Below, one piece after another: positions 7,061 through 16,964 of a stretch of 64,000 nucleotides of DNA. Position 1 is the stretch's first letter, and each line of letters opens with the position of its first letter. Source of the stretch: Paenibacillus sp. IHBB 10380 (lineage in GTDB: Bacteria; Bacillota; Bacilli; Paenibacillales; Paenibacillaceae); contig NZ_CP010976.1 in assembly GCF_000949425.1 (NCBI RefSeq), forward strand, positions 806,001 to 870,000. The letters run 5' to 3'. The translations under genes and the position numbers were made by a program. The notes below the pieces were generated by a model. The model was not told the DNA's origin, made no database searches, and was given only the letters and a program-made list of their open reading frames with translations.

Positions 7061-9289
7061 ATGGCTTCGAAGCAACTATTTACTGAAAAATCATTGTCAA
7101 CTAAAAACAAAGGACTTAAGTATAGCGTGACGGCACGCTATACTCTGTTTTTATTTCTAGTGGTGTTATTCTATATTAGTCTCGCACCTCAACTATTGCC
7201 TGAACGATATGATATTCAGGTCGGGACACGTAGTGAGAAAGAAATTACGTCTCCCATGCAACTTCCGAATAATAAAGCGACATTGAAAGCGCAGGAAGAG
7301 GCAGCTGATAAGGTACAGCCCATGTATAGCATCATTCCATTACGTAACGACAGCTTAGCTGTGCAAATTCTTGATCGAATTGATCGCTTAAATCAGGATG
7401 ACCAGGTATCTAGTCAAGATAAAGTCTCTATTTATCGACAAGAAATTCCTCAGCGGGCACAGGATTTCGTTCAGAATTTCGTGAACTCCAATAAGAGCTC
7501 GGATACATACTCGACCAAGCTAATCGATGAAATGCTTCAAGTCATTAACCAGCAAACCTATCGCATCCCAGAAGAGACATTTATTAAGATTCCAAGACTC
7601 AGCAGCGAGGATATTCAGGAGATGAAGCCTGTTGCGCGAGAAATCGTCTCTAAACTAAACAATGATCAGGTAATCGATGCTCAGACTGCAAGAGCTAAAG
7701 TAGCGGAACTGGTGAGTACAAGTGCTCTTAGTCAACGAACATCCAGAGAAGTAGTGCAGGAAATTGCACGACTAGCGATTACAGCAAATAAATTTTATGA
7801 CGATGAGAAGACGAAGGAAGCCAAAGTACAGGCACGTGAGAATACAGCGACTGTATTTGTTAAGCAAGGAGATATTCTAGTCAATAAGGGACAGATGATA
7901 ACGGAGGAGATCTATACGCTCTTAGCTGAGAATGAGCTTCTCAAGAATCAAGTTAATTATTGGCCTCAGCTTGGGTTGCTTATGCTTTCCGCTTTGCTTT
8001 CTTTTGGATTATATATGTTTATTCGGCATTTTAGTACCCATACATTTAAATATAATAATGCCCAATTACTAATGCTTGTTGTTATCTTCACGATCACGAT
8101 TGTATCCATGAATGTCATAGGTATTATTCAAAACAATGTGAGTTTTGATATCGGGTTTCTAGCCCCTGTAGCTGTAGGTGCCATGTTAGTCACATTACTG
8201 CTGGATATGACACTTGCTTTCTTTTGTACGATGGTTTTTAGTGTTCTCTCAAGTATCATCTTGAATGTGAACCAGGGTCAAATGTTTGATTTTAATGTTG
8301 GATTTTTTACTATGACCGTTTCCTATGTTGCAATATTTGCCATTCATCGAGCGAGCCAACGTTCTTCTTTGCTTAAGGGTGGGATTATGGTAAGTCTCTT
8401 CGGATCATTAGTTGTCTTCATTCTGACACTTATTGATGCTGGGGAATGGAATCAGATTCAAATGTTGTATACGATTGGATTTGCGTTTGCGAGTGGCTTA
8501 TTGACAGCCATCCTTGTTATCGGACTCATGCCGTTTTTTGAAGTCACATTCGGTATTTTGTCTGCCTTGAAGCTTGTGGAATTATCCAACCCTAATCATC
8601 CTTTGTTGCGGAAGTTACTTACAGAGACGCCAGGGACTTACCATCATAGCGTTATGGTCGGTAATCTGTCAGAAGCTGCTGCGGAAGCAATCGGTGGGGA
8701 TGGACTGTTGTGCAGAGTAGGTTCCTATTATCATGATATTGGGAAGACTAAACGCCCAAGTTATTTCATTGAGAATCAGAACAACATGGAGAATCCGCAT
8801 GATTCAATTGATCCTAAATTGAGTAAGTCGATTATCATTGCTCATGCTAGAGATGGTGTGGAAATGTTGAAGGACTATAAGCTTCCTAAGCCCATCAGGG
8901 ATATCGCGGAGCAGCACCACGGGACGACATTCTTGCATTTCTTTTATCAAAAGGCACTTAAAAAAGCAGAAGAACAGGGCAAAGAACCGGATTTCACGGA
9001 GCTTGATTTCCGTTATCCAGGTCCCAAAGCCCAGTCTAAGGAATCTGCTGTGGTAGGGATTGCGGATAGTGTAGAGGCAGCGGTACGTTCGCTACGAAAT
9101 CCAACGGTGGAGCAGGTCGAGACGATGATTGAGAAAATTATAAAAAGTCGGCTGGATGATCATCAATTCAACGAATGTGATCTGACCTTGAAGGAATTAG
9201 ACATCATAGGTAAAACGCTCAAAGAAAGCGTGATGGGCATATTCCATTCGCGAATTGAATATCCAGAAGAAATAAAGAAAACATCTTAG
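7061..9289 (+). CDS. pgpH: Cyclic-di-AMP phosphodiesterase PgpH (7TM-HD protein)
   Basis: A 742-residue membrane-bound HD hydrolase. Order: one membrane segment (about 27-44), a large extracytoplasmic 7TMR-HDED sensor (about 50-290), seven membrane segments (about 300-510) and a cytoplasmic HD domain with HHSVMVGNLSEAAAE, YYHDIGK and EQHHG metal-binding motifs. PgpH enzymes hydrolyse the essential second messenger c-di-AMP to pApA and so influence potassium and osmolyte balance and wall homeostasis. The B. subtilis equivalent is YqfF, in the same phoH-yqfF-ybeY order. The start ATG has a rather weak gagggga site and lies 14 bp after phoH. Confidence 0.93.
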   Translation: MASKQLFTEKSLSTKNKGLKYSVTARYTLFLFLVVLFYISLAPQLLPERYDIQVGTRSEKEITSPMQLPNNKATLKAQEEAADKVQPMYSIIPLRNDSLAVQILDRIDRLNQDDQVSSQDKVSIYRQEIPQRAQDFVQNFVNSNKSSDTYSTKLIDEMLQVINQQTYRIPEETFIKIPRLSSEDIQEMKPVAREIVSKLNNDQVIDAQTARAKVAELVSTSALSQRTSREVVQEIARLAITANKFYDDEKTKEAKVQARENTATVFVKQGDILVNKGQMITEEIYTLLAENELLKNQVNYWPQLGLLMLSALLSFGLYMFIRHFSTHTFKYNNAQLLMLVVIFTITIVSMNVIGIIQNNVSFDIGFLAPVAVGAMLVTLLLDMTLAFFCTMVFSVLSSIILNVNQGQMFDFNVGFFTMTVSYVAIFAIHRASQRSSLLKGGIMVSLFGSLVVFILTLIDAGEWNQIQMLYTIGFAFASGLLTAILVIGLMPFFEVTFGILSALKLVELSNPNHPLLRKLLTETPGTYHHSVMVGNLSEAAAEAIGGDGLLCRVGSYYHDIGKTKRPSYFIENQNNMENPHDSIDPKLSKSIIIAHARDGVEMLKDYKLPKPIRDIAEQHHGTTFLHFFYQKALKKAEEQGKEPDFTELDFRYPGPKAQSKESAVVGIADSVEAAVRSLRNPTVEQVETMIEKIIKSRLDDHQFNECDLTLKELDIIGKTLKESVMGIFHSRIEYPEEIKKTS

Positions 9290-9328
9290 GGCAGAGAATT
9301 TATCATGCCAAGAAGGAGTGTTTAATAT

Positions 9329-9826
9329 ATGAGTCTACAACTTGCTTGGAATAACGAGCAGAATGAGCTGGAAATTAGTGATTCTCTCATATCTATGCTC
9401 GATGCGGCCTTGCAAAAAGCAGGGGAGTCTGAAGGTATATTAGGTGGTGAAGTGGAATTAACATTTGTAAATGATGATCAAATTCATGAAATGAACCGTG
9501 ACTATCGTGGCATCGACCGACCTACAGATGTGCTCTCATTTGCAATGAATGAGTCTTTGGATGATGAATTGGAGATCGTCTACGAATTGGAAGAAGGGGA
9601 GGAACTGGATTCCGTTCCAGATGTGCTCGGAGATATTATTATCTCTGTGACACGGGCTAAATTACAAAGCGAAGAATATGGACATTCGTTAGAACGAGAA
9701 ATAGGTTTTCTATTTGTTCATGGCTTCTTGCACCTTCTTGGGTACGATCATCAGGATAAAGCTTCTGAGGATGAAATGATGGGCAAGCAAGAGGCGGTTC
9801 TATCTCAAGTTGGATTAAGTAGGTAA
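9329..9826 (+). CDS. ybeY: Endoribonuclease YbeY
   Basis: A 165-residue YbeY enzyme, a zinc-dependent single-strand endoribonuclease involved in 16S rRNA 3'-end maturation and ribosome quality control. The metal site H131-GFL-H135-LLGYD-H141 is intact, and the substrate-side RPTDVLSFAM motif is at about 64-73. A clear aaggagtg site precedes the ATG. The stop codon overlaps the dgkA start (TAATG at 9824-9828), and the next RNA-processing gene downstream is era, whose product cooperates with YbeY in ribosome biogenesis. Confidence 0.95.
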   Translation: MSLQLAWNNEQNELEISDSLISMLDAALQKAGESEGILGGEVELTFVNDDQIHEMNRDYRGIDRPTDVLSFAMNESLDDELEIVYELEEGEELDSVPDVLGDIIISVTRAKLQSEEYGHSLEREIGFLFVHGFLHLLGYDHQDKASEDEMMGKQEAVLSQVGLSR

Positions 9827-10194
9827 TGGCGATGAAATCCTTCCTATCTTCATTTAAATTTGCAACGGAAGGGATTTTTTATGCTGTTAAAACGCAAGTA
9901 AACATGAAGGTACATGTTATAGTTGCAGTGGTTGTCATTGTCGCTGCTGCCTACTTTCATGTATCCTCTGTTCACTGGTTATTTCTACTTCTTGCGATTA
10001 CACTTGTGATGATGGCTGAACTATTTAATACGGCAATAGAAGCCGTTGTGGATAGGACCTCACTTGAGATTCATCCTTTGGCTAAGGCTGCCAAAGATAC
10101 TGCCGCAGGAGCTGTGCTTCTTACTGCGGCTTTTGCCGTGGTTGTTGGAATTGTTGTGTTCTATAGACCCATTATAAATTTATTTACGGGATAG
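9826..10194 (+). CDS. dgkA: Diacylglycerol/undecaprenol kinase
   Basis: A 122-residue, three-helix integral membrane kinase of the DgkA family. The active-site region ELFNTAIEAVVD and the following KAAKDTAAGAVLL helix are intact. Gram-positive members such as the B. subtilis enzyme phosphorylate undecaprenol in preference to diacylglycerol, so it probably feeds undecaprenyl phosphate to wall synthesis. Translation is coupled to ybeY through a one-base overlap; there is no strong separate ribosome binding site. The exact substrate cannot be read from the sequence. Confidence 0.92.
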   Translation: MAMKSFLSSFKFATEGIFYAVKTQVNMKVHVIVAVVVIVAAAYFHVSSVHWLFLLLAITLVMMAELFNTAIEAVVDRTSLEIHPLAKAAKDTAAGAVLLTAAFAVVVGIVVFYRPIINLFTG

Positions 10195-10253
10195 TATCCG
10201 ATTTAGGGATTCTACTTGAGCACGTTTAAGTTGGTTAATTTGGAGGAATGATA

Positions 10254-10667
10254 ATGGATTCTACAACTTTACTTCAAGAAGCAATGAAAGCACGAACAAA
10301 GGCATATGTTCCCTACTCTCATTTCGCTGTCGGGGCAGCGCTAGTTGATGCTGATGGACAGATACACTATGGTTGTAATGTAGAGAATGCAGCGTATGGC
10401 CCTTCAAACTGCGCTGAGAGAACAGCATTCTTCCGTGCCATCGCTGACGGACATCAAGCGGGTAGTTTTAAGGCTCTGGCTGTTGTAGGGGATACAGATG
10501 GTCCTATCGCTCCATGCGGTGTTTGTCGTCAGGTCATGATTGAGTTATGTGACCCCGACATGCCAGTTATTATGGGTAATATGAAAGGTGACATCCGTGA
10601 AACAACGGTAAGAGATTTACTTCCAGATGCATTTGGACCCTCTAATCTGGAAAGAACTAAAGGCTAA
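10254..10667 (+). CDS. cdd: Cytidine deaminase
   Basis: A 137-residue small homotetrameric-type cytidine deaminase of the pyrimidine salvage pathway. The catalytic CAE triad element is C53-A-E55 and the zinc cysteines are in PCGVC (C88, C91); the substrate-binding YVPYSHFAVGAAL and NVENAAYG motifs are intact. I place the start at ATG 10254 because the tggagga site ends seven bases earlier; an ATG at 10248 lies too close to it. In B. subtilis cdd sits between dgkA and era as here. Confidence 0.93.
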   Translation: MDSTTLLQEAMKARTKAYVPYSHFAVGAALVDADGQIHYGCNVENAAYGPSNCAERTAFFRAIADGHQAGSFKALAVVGDTDGPIAPCGVCRQVMIELCDPDMPVIMGNMKGDIRETTVRDLLPDAFGPSNLERTKG

Positions 10668-10747
10668 GTAAAAGTTGAAAATTTAGGCTCTACAGTATAA
10701 TCAGTGCTTGCTGAAAATAGAATTTTATGCTGATAGTAGCACAGAGG

Positions 10748-10915
10748 ATGGAATTGCCCTGGAGAAGCGTAGTGTTTGCCTAAAAGCTTTCCTTTGGAAA
10801 GCTACTTTGGAAGCATACGCCTTTGCCCCTGCACTTTAACCGCAAACAGCGGTAAATTCAAAGAAAATTGAGGGCAACTGCGATTCGGTTGGACAATTCA
10901 TCCGCGCAGCGGTTA
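10748..10915 (+). ncRNA. Multi-hairpin structured element between cdd and era
   Basis: The 347-bp cdd-era gap has no convincing ORF but contains a dense set of inverted repeats. They are: a perfect eight-base-pair hairpin (AGCTTTCC at 10785-10792, GGAAAGCT at 10796-10803, three-base loop); an enclosing GCGTA/TACGC pair (10767-10771 with 10816-10820); ACCGC/GCGGT around 10839-10853; CCGC/GCGG around 10902-10912; and a closing pair GAATTG (10751-10756) with CAATTC (10894-10899). A possible ttgccc/gggcaa pair links 10823-10828 to 10872-10877. This could be a structured RNA, a 5' leader of era, or a dispersed intergenic repeat. The strand is inferred from the flanking genes; no second copy is in this window. 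Confidence 0.5.
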
Positions 10916-11014
10916 TTTATCAATACTCATTTTCAAGTACTGATTTTAGTGTTGGGCTAGGTTAAGACGCAATAATTTATAGATAGATGGATTTTACAGG
11001 AGGATGTTATTGTA

Positions 11015-11917
11015 ATGGCAAAGGTTAAATTTAAATCAGGTTTTGTCGGTATTGTCGGCAGACCCAATGTAGGTAAATCAACACTTATGAACCAAGTGAT
11101 TGGACAGAAAATAGCGATCATGTCAGATAAACCACAGACGACACGAAACAAGATTCACGGCGTATATACGACAGAAACTTCTCAAATCGTATTTCTGGAT
11201 ACACCCGGGATTCACAAACGTCAATCTAAGCTTGGCGATTACATGAATCAGACGGCGCTTAACACCCTGGGTGAGGTTGAAGTTGTGTTATTTCTTGTAG
11301 ATGCTTCTGAGGGAATGGGTGGGGGAGACCGGTACATTGTAGAACAAATGAAGAATGTTAGAACGCCAATTATTCTAGTATTGAACAAGATTGATCGGAT
11401 TGACCCACCTGCTTTATTACCGCTTATTGAAGGATATCGTAAGTTGTACGACTTCGCGGAAATTATTCCGGTTTCAGCTAAAAACGGAAACAATGTGAGT
11501 ACTTTATTAGGGCAACTTGATAACTATTTACCGGAAGGTCCACAGTATTATCCAGCTGATCAAATTACGGATCACCCAGAGCAATTTGTCTGTGCTGAGC
11601 TCATTCGGGAAAAGATACTCCGCTTAACGCGTGAGGAGATTCCCCACTCTATCGCTGTTACTATTGAGGCTATGAGTGTTGAGGATAATGGTGTCGTGAA
11701 CATCTCGGCCGTTATTTTCGTTGAACGTGATTCGCAAAAAGGGATTGTCATCGGTAAACAAGGTGCTCTGCTTAAGGAAATTGGTCAATTGGCACGTCAT
11801 GATATCCAAAACTTGCTTGGATCCAAAATCTTTCTTGAATTATGGGTTAAAGTTAAAAAAGATTGGCGCAACCAAGATCGGGTTCTCCGTGATTTAGGCT
11901 TCCACCGCGAAGTATAA
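11015..11917 (+). CDS. era: GTPase Era
   Basis: A 300-residue Era GTPase that binds the 3' end of 16S rRNA and acts in 30S maturation. G1 GRPNVGKS is at 15-22, G3 DTPG at 62-65 and G4 NKID near 123-126, with SAK (G5) near 153; the type 2 KH RNA-binding domain lies at about 205-285, including the [13 protein letters not shown] loop. A strong acaggagg site precedes the ATG. It follows the structured cdd-era intergenic element and precedes yqzL-recO, the usual order in Bacillales. Confidence 0.96.
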   Translation: MAKVKFKSGFVGIVGRPNVGKSTLMNQVIGQKIAIMSDKPQTTRNKIHGVYTTETSQIVFLDTPGIHKRQSKLGDYMNQTALNTLGEVEVVLFLVDASEGMGGGDRYIVEQMKNVRTPIILVLNKIDRIDPPALLPLIEGYRKLYDFAEIIPVSAKNGNNVSTLLGQLDNYLPEGPQYYPADQITDHPEQFVCAELIREKILRLTREEIPHSIAVTIEAMSVEDNGVVNISAVIFVERDSQKGIVIGKQGALLKEIGQLARHDIQNLLGSKIFLELWVKVKKDWRNQDRVLRDLGFHREV

Positions 11918-12021
11918 CATCTTTTCCCGTTTGTCAGGATTTGCAACACATATAATGCAGGACATCGCACATGCTAACTTCGAAGATGCAAACGTCATTT
12001 CCGAAGAGAGGATGAATACGA

Positions 12022-12168
12022 ATGCGAGATTTCTCGTGGAAGTATTTTGCAATGACTGGAGATGTCGATGCTTACTTGCTTTTCAAAGAAGCAGGCAGCA
12101 CGATAAGTGATGAGATTGCTGACAGCACTGTAGTGGAAGAGATGGTAAATTATGAAGAGAATGAATGA
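12022..12168 (+). CDS. yqzL: YqzL family small protein
   Basis: A 48-codon gene between era and recO, exactly where yqzL lies in B. subtilis. The product begins MRDFSWKYFAMTGDVDAYLL and continues FKEAG, the hallmark N-terminus of the YqzL-like family (conserved W, Y/F and the TGxxDAYLLYK-type motif). The function is unknown. A gaagagagg site lies about ten bases before the ATG. Its stop is 33 bp ahead of recO, so they are probably co-transcribed. Confidence 0.88.
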   Translation: MRDFSWKYFAMTGDVDAYLLFKEAGSTISDEIADSTVVEEMVNYEENE

Positions 12169-12201
12169 ATGGTTGCTCCGTGAATGGTTGGGTGAAGAAT
12201 C

Positions 12202-12957
12202 ATGCTATACAGGGTGGAAGGTATCGTCATCCGCAGCATGGACTACGGTGAAGGGAACAAAATCATTACGCTTTGCACCGAAAACACGGGTAAAATAGGA
12301 GTATTGGTCAGAGGAGCAAAGAAAGTAAAGAGCCGACACGCTGCCTTGACACAATTATTTACGATAGGTGAGTATGTATTTTTTAGGACAGGAACTGGCT
12401 TGGGCACGCTGAATGCAGGTGAGATTAATGAATCTCATCACCGTTTAAGGGGAGATCTCACCATGGCTGCATATGCTTCCTATGCGTGCGAACTACTTGA
12501 TCGTATTGTTCATGATGAGGAGACAGGTAGCTTCTGGTTTCAGCAGCTGAAGGCTTGTCTTACAGCTCTGGAGGAAGGTAAAGACCCCGGTATTATTCTC
12601 AATATTTATGAGATGAAAATATTACAAACTGCAGGTTATGGGCCACAAATGGATACTTGTATTTCTTGTGATCAGGAACGAAGTGACGATCAATTGTTAC
12701 TTAGTCCAAGACTCGGAGGGGTACTGTGTAAATACTGTAAACATCATGATATGCAAGCTATGACGATGAGTTCGCGTGCGCTTAAGTTATTACGTCTGTT
12801 CTCAAGACTTGATTTGAGGAAGCTTGGAAATATTGATGTTAAAGAAGAGACTAAGGTGGAGTTAAAGATGATGATGAGAGCTTTCATTGATCAGCAACTT
12901 GGACTTAACCTAAAGTCTAGAAATTTTTTGGATCAGATGGACAAGTACGGAATATAA
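12202..12957 (+). CDS. recO: DNA repair protein RecO
   Basis: A 251-residue RecO with the N-terminal OB-fold (YRVEGIVIRSMDYGEGNKIITL, KIGVLVRGAKK), a helical middle domain and the C-terminal zinc ribbon, in which CISC (near 151-154) and CKYC (near 173-176) supply the four cysteines. RecO works with RecF and RecR in loading RecA onto single-stranded gaps. The ATG follows gggtgaaga. It is followed by the glyQS promoter and T-box leader, so it appears to end the era-yqzL-recO run, although I see no strong terminator between them. Confidence 0.95.
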   Translation: MLYRVEGIVIRSMDYGEGNKIITLCTENTGKIGVLVRGAKKVKSRHAALTQLFTIGEYVFFRTGTGLGTLNAGEINESHHRLRGDLTMAAYASYACELLDRIVHDEETGSFWFQQLKACLTALEEGKDPGIILNIYEMKILQTAGYGPQMDTCISCDQERSDDQLLLSPRLGGVLCKYCKHHDMQAMTMSSRALKLLRLFSRLDLRKLGNIDVKEETKVELKMMMRAFIDQQLGLNLKSRNFLDQMDKYGI

Positions 12958-12971
12958 TCGTTGATTATAGT

Positions 12972-13001
12972 TTGACAATCGTAAATTACTAATGGTACGA
13001 T
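12972..13001 (+). promoter_or_regulatory. Promoter of the glyQS T-box transcript
   Basis: TTGACA at 12972-12977 and TACGAT at 12996-13001 are separated by 18 bp. The predicted start near 13008 lies just ahead of the T-box leader. Confidence 0.65.
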
Positions 13002-13034
13002 ATTCATCATATACTTGATTTCATGATTTATGCA

Positions 13035-13270
13035 TTGAACGAGAAAATAGCGGATTAGTATCCTACATGATTAGCGAGCTGGGGAAGGTGAAAGCCCGGT
13101 GGAAGGATATCCGTTAAATGGCAACTCGGGAGCATGATATGAATGAGTAAAAGTGAATTGCGACATAAGTCTTAAGGACTTAGCCGTAATTAAGTAGGGT
13201 GGAACCGCGGGGAATATCAGTTCTCGTCCCTATGTCTGTACAGCAGGCGTAGGAGCGAGGGCTTTTTGCT
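13035..13270 (+). promoter_or_regulatory. Glycine T-box riboswitch upstream of glyQS
   Basis: The leader carries all T-box landmarks. Stem I contains the distal AG/GA region (gcgagctgggg, ggtgaaagcc). A specifier loop has GGC, a glycine codon, at 13120-13122, followed by an A. The T-box sequence AGGGTGGAACCGCGGG is at 13196-13211. A terminator stem (ctcgtccctatg pairing with cgtaggagcgag) with a T run follows at 13223-13266. Uncharged tRNA-Gly would pair with the GGC specifier and the T-box bulge, stabilise the antiterminator and allow glyQS expression. Confidence 0.93.
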
Positions 13271-13332
13271 GTGCAGAGGTCGGAAATGATCGCGAAATCG
13301 AGATTGAAAATAAGCAAAGGAGTGTGACACTG

Positions 13333-14220
13333 ATGAATTTTCAACAAATGATTCTAACACTGCAGCAGTTCTGGGCAGAACAGCAATGTATTATTGTCCA
13401 GCCGTATGATACGGAAAAAGGGGCGGGGACGATGAACCCCATGACTTATTTGCATTCTATTGGTCCTGAGCCGTGGAATGTTGCTTATGTAGAGCCTTCA
13501 CGCCGACCAGCAGACGGACGTTATGGAGAGAATCCTAACCGACTCTACCAGCATCACCAGTTTCAAGTTATTCTCAAGCCTTCACCAGACAATATCCAGG
13601 AAATTTACTTAGAGAGTCTAAGCAGACTTGGGATTGATCCTCTTAAGCATGACATTCGATTCGTTGAGGACAACTGGGAAGCACCAACATTAGGAGCATG
13701 GGGACTGGGCTGGGAAGTATGGCTTGATGGTATGGAGGTTACTCAATTTACGTATTTTCAGCAAGTAGGTGGCATTGATGCTAGTCCAGTGGCCGTTGAG
13801 ATTACATACGGAATGGAACGCCTAGCTTCTTATATCCAAGATAAAGAAAATGTATTCGATTTAGAGTGGGTTAACGGTATTACTTATGGAGATGTATTCC
13901 ATCAGGCAGAATATGAACATTCTAAGTATTCTTTTGAAGTGTCGGATGTTCAAATGTTGTTAACACTGTTCAACATGTATGAAGAGGAAGCCAAAAGAGC
14001 TATGGAAGAGCACTTGGTATTTCCCGCCTATGACTATGTATTGAAATGTTCTCATACGTTTAATTTACTTGATGCTCGGGGTGCCATTAGTGTCACAGAG
14101 CGTACAGGATATATTATGCGCGTACGGAACTTGGCACGCCAAGTGGCTGCTACTTATTTAGAAGAACGTGAGAAACTGGGCTTCCCGCTTTGTAAGAAAG
14201 GAGATGTTCAACTTGGCTAA
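13333..14220 (+). CDS. glyQ: Glycyl-tRNA synthetase alpha subunit
   Basis: A 295-residue alpha subunit of the bacterial alpha2-beta2 glycyl-tRNA synthetase, which holds the class II catalytic site. Motifs seen include [14 protein letters not shown] near the start, [23 protein letters not shown] (class II motif 2 region) and the C-terminal [10 protein letters not shown] block. The ATG at 13333 is preferred over an in-frame GTG at 13324 because the aaaggag site lies ten bases before it and the N-terminus [14 protein letters not shown] matches the family. It is controlled by the upstream glycine T-box and overlaps glyS by eight bases. Confidence 0.96.
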   Translation: MNFQQMILTLQQFWAEQQCIIVQPYDTEKGAGTMNPMTYLHSIGPEPWNVAYVEPSRRPADGRYGENPNRLYQHHQFQVILKPSPDNIQEIYLESLSRLGIDPLKHDIRFVEDNWEAPTLGAWGLGWEVWLDGMEVTQFTYFQQVGGIDASPVAVEITYGMERLASYIQDKENVFDLEWVNGITYGDVFHQAEYEHSKYSFEVSDVQMLLTLFNMYEEEAKRAMEEHLVFPAYDYVLKCSHTFNLLDARGAISVTERTGYIMRVRNLARQVAATYLEEREKLGFPLCKKGDVQLG

Positions 14221-16288
14221 GGATCTACTATTTGAAATTGGATTAGAAGAAATACCTGCAAGGTTCATTCGTGCTGCGATGGAGCAACTTGAAGATAAAT
14301 TCATCAAATGGCTTACACAATCTCGAGTTTCCTATGGTGCGGTTAAAGCTTATGCTACGCCACGCCGCCTAGCTGTATATGTACAAGGGGTTGCGGAGAA
14401 GCAGGAAGATGTACAGGAAGAAGTAAAAGGTCCATCTCGCAAAATTGCTCAAGATGCCACAGGCGCTTGGAGTAAGGCGGCTTTAGGGTTCGCACGTAGT
14501 CAAGGTGTCGATCCTGAACAGTTCACATTCAAAGAGTTGAACGGTGTGGAATATATATACGTTACTAAGAGCAGTGTCGGTGTAGAAACCTCCACTATTC
14601 TTTCTGAGGGATTACTTCATATTGTATCCTCCATGACTTTCCCTAAAAATATGCGTTGGGGCAACCATGAATTTAAATTTGTTCGTCCTATTCGCTGGCT
14701 TGTAGCTCTATTTGGTTCAGATATAATTGATTTGGATATAACTGGAGTAAAAGCCGGAAACATAACACGGGGACATCGATTCCTTGGAGGCGAAGCGGTA
14801 ATTACAGAAGCTTCTTCATACGTTGAAGTGCTTCGTGAACAATCCGTTATTGCTGATGTTAATGAGCGTAAAGAACTCATTGTGAAACAGATCAAATCTC
14901 TTGCTGCAGACAAGAATTGGGAAATCGCAATGAAGGAAGATTTGCTAGAAGAAGTGTTGTTTCTTGTAGAGACGCCGACAGCCCTTTACGGAACCTTTGA
15001 TCCTGACTTTTTAGAAATTCCACAAGATGTGCTTATAACATCTATGAGGGAGCATCAGCGGTATTTCCCAGTCTTAAACGATCAAGGTCAATTGTTGCCG
15101 TTCTTTGTTACTGTCCGTAATGGTGATAGCAACTCAATCGACGTTATTGCTAAAGGAAATGAGAAGGTTCTACGTGCGCGCTTGTCAGATGCGAAATTCT
15201 TCTATCAAGAAGATCAGAAGTTACGCATCTCGGATGCCCTGTCTAAGCTTGAGAACATCGTATTCCATGAAGAGATTGGAACGATTGGCGATAAAGTTCG
15301 TCGAATTCGTCGAATAGCAGATAGCCTAGCAACTACGTTAGAGCTCTCAAATGATAAGGCAGAATCGGTTAGCAGAGCAGCGGAAATTTGTAAATTTGAT
15401 CTCGTGACACAAATGGTATATGAATTTCCTGAATTGCAGGGTGTTATGGGGGAAGATTATGCGCGTAAAGCGGGTGAGAAAGAGGATGTGGCTAGAGCCG
15501 TATTCGAACATTATCAACCTCGATTTGCGGGTGAAGAAACCCCTACTTCTATCGTAGGTTCATTAGTTAGTATTGCTGATAAAATTGACACGATTATTGG
15601 ATGTTTCTCTATTGGGATTATCCCGACAGGTTCACAGGACCCTTATGCACTTCGTCGTCAAGCACAAGGGATCGTGCAAATTATGTTGGCACAAAAGCTT
15701 CCAATTACTTTGTCCCAGTTAATAAGTATCACATTAGAGGTTCATGAGAGCCTCCGTAAACTGAAACGCCCTGCGAATGAAATTCGTAGCGATGTATTAG
15801 AATTTTTTGGGCTTCGTGTCAAGAAAATATTATCAGAGCAACTTCGTTATGATGTCGTGGATGCCGTGATTTCATCAAGCTTTGATGACATTGTATCCGT
15901 AGTATCACGTGGTGAGTCACTGATGAATGCTGTGACTCATCAAGAAGACTTCAAAACAACGGTAGAATCCTTTAATCGTGTTAGTAATTTAGCAGGTAAA
16001 GCTGAACCTACCGTCATCAATGAGGCTCTTTTTGAAGAAGAGGGTGAGAAGGATCTTTATCAGGCTTGGAAAGCTGTTACTGAACCCTATCATACGGCGC
16101 TCGTGCAACGTGATGCTGTTGAAGCATTACAGTCGTTAGGCCGGATTAGTGGAGAGATTACTAAATTTTTCGATTCCGTTATGGTTATGGCTGAAGATGA
16201 GCATGTTAAGAATAATCGCTTAGCCGTACTAGCCGAAATTGATAAAGATTTGAAGAAATTCGCTGACTTTACGAAGCTAGTGTGGTAA
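14213..16288 (+). CDS. glyS: Glycyl-tRNA synthetase beta subunit
   Basis: A 691-residue beta subunit carrying the tRNA recognition and HD-like domains of heterotetrameric glycyl-tRNA synthetase. The N-terminus [18 protein letters not shown] is diagnostic. The start is TTG at 14213, supported by aaggagatg ten bases upstream. It overlaps the end of glyQ in another frame, so translation of the two subunits is coupled. Downstream is a strong terminator. In B. subtilis ccpN and yqfL follow glyS; both are absent here and the next gene is yqxD. Confidence 0.96.
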   Translation: MAKDLLFEIGLEEIPARFIRAAMEQLEDKFIKWLTQSRVSYGAVKAYATPRRLAVYVQGVAEKQEDVQEEVKGPSRKIAQDATGAWSKAALGFARSQGVDPEQFTFKELNGVEYIYVTKSSVGVETSTILSEGLLHIVSSMTFPKNMRWGNHEFKFVRPIRWLVALFGSDIIDLDITGVKAGNITRGHRFLGGEAVITEASSYVEVLREQSVIADVNERKELIVKQIKSLAADKNWEIAMKEDLLEEVLFLVETPTALYGTFDPDFLEIPQDVLITSMREHQRYFPVLNDQGQLLPFFVTVRNGDSNSIDVIAKGNEKVLRARLSDAKFFYQEDQKLRISDALSKLENIVFHEEIGTIGDKVRRIRRIADSLATTLELSNDKAESVSRAAEICKFDLVTQMVYEFPELQGVMGEDYARKAGEKEDVARAVFEHYQPRFAGEETPTSIVGSLVSIADKIDTIIGCFSIGIIPTGSQDPYALRRQAQGIVQIMLAQKLPITLSQLISITLEVHESLRKLKRPANEIRSDVLEFFGLRVKKILSEQLRYDVVDAVISSSFDDIVSVVSRGESLMNAVTHQEDFKTTVESFNRVSNLAGKAEPTVINEALFEEEGEKDLYQAWKAVTEPYHTALVQRDAVEALQSLGRISGEITKFFDSVMVMAEDEHVKNNRLAVLAEIDKDLKKFADFTKLVW

Positions 16289-16296
16289 TGACTTAA

Positions 16297-16350
16297 AATA
16301 AAGGGGTATATATATACGGAATAATGTTCCTTATATGCCCCTTTTATTTT
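16297..16350 (+). terminator. Terminator of glyQS
   Basis: A long stem (aaataaaggggtatata with tatatgcccctttta, one G-T pair) is followed by a T-rich tract; the A-rich left flank would let it work on either strand. Confidence 0.8.
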
Positions 16351-16432
16351 CTTTTTAAGAAGTTTGGCATAGATGAAGAAGGATTTTAACTATATGAACG
16401 CGTATATTATATATACGAGAAAACACATTTAG

Positions 16433-16924
16433 GTGAGAATAGGTGATATTCTGGCTGAGATTCTGAGTCATCGTATTGTTGTTGACGGGGATGCTTGTCC
16501 TGTCAAACAAGAAATAGGAGAAACTGCCCGCCGCTTTAATATTCCCGTGATTATGGTGTCATCTTATGATCATCTTATTCGGGAACAAGAAGGGGTTACT
16601 ACTGTTCAGGTTGATCGAAGTGATCAAAGTGCGGATCTTTACATTGCCAATCATATTTTGTCAGGTGATGTTGTGGTTACACAGGATTATGGACTAGCGG
16701 CTTTAGCTTTGGCCAAAAGATGTTATGTGATTTCCTTCCGAGGGATAAGCTATGGTAATGACGAGATAGAACTTATGCTCGATCGTAGGCACCATCAGGC
16801 TAAAGCCCGAAGAATGGGGAAATACTCTAAAGGTCCGAAGCCAATCACAGCAGAGGATAAAAAATTTTTTCAACACAATCTGACAAAACTTTTGCTACAG
16901 TTGCAGGAGAATGTCCAACCATAG
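16433..16924 (+). CDS. yqxD: YaiI/YqxD family protein (DUF188)
   Basis: A 163-residue DUF188 protein. Conserved elements are VVDGDACPVKQEI near the start, VSSYDH, the DQSADLYIANHI segment, VTQDYGLAALAL and the MGKYSKGPKPIT tail. The fold is related to PIN/NYN nucleases and the conserved acidic residues suggest metal-dependent nuclease activity, but no function has been proven. The start is probably the GTG at 16433, although the ribosome binding site is weak and the core family N-terminus begins about a dozen residues later. It sits directly before dnaG as in B. subtilis. A short palindrome (16401-16417) lies upstream. Confidence 0.88.
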   Translation: MRIGDILAEILSHRIVVDGDACPVKQEIGETARRFNIPVIMVSSYDHLIREQEGVTTVQVDRSDQSADLYIANHILSGDVVVTQDYGLAALALAKRCYVISFRGISYGNDEIELMLDRRHHQAKARRMGKYSKGPKPITAEDKKFFQHNLTKLLLQLQENVQP

Positions 16925-16964
16925 CGAATTATATTTACGTGCTAAAGAGATGAAGGTGGTAAGG

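Noticed and set aside
16401..16417. Palindrome CGTATAT-N3-ATATACG upstream of yqxD
   Set aside because: An isolated AT-rich alternating palindrome of this kind can arise by chance, and no promoter elements are well placed around it.
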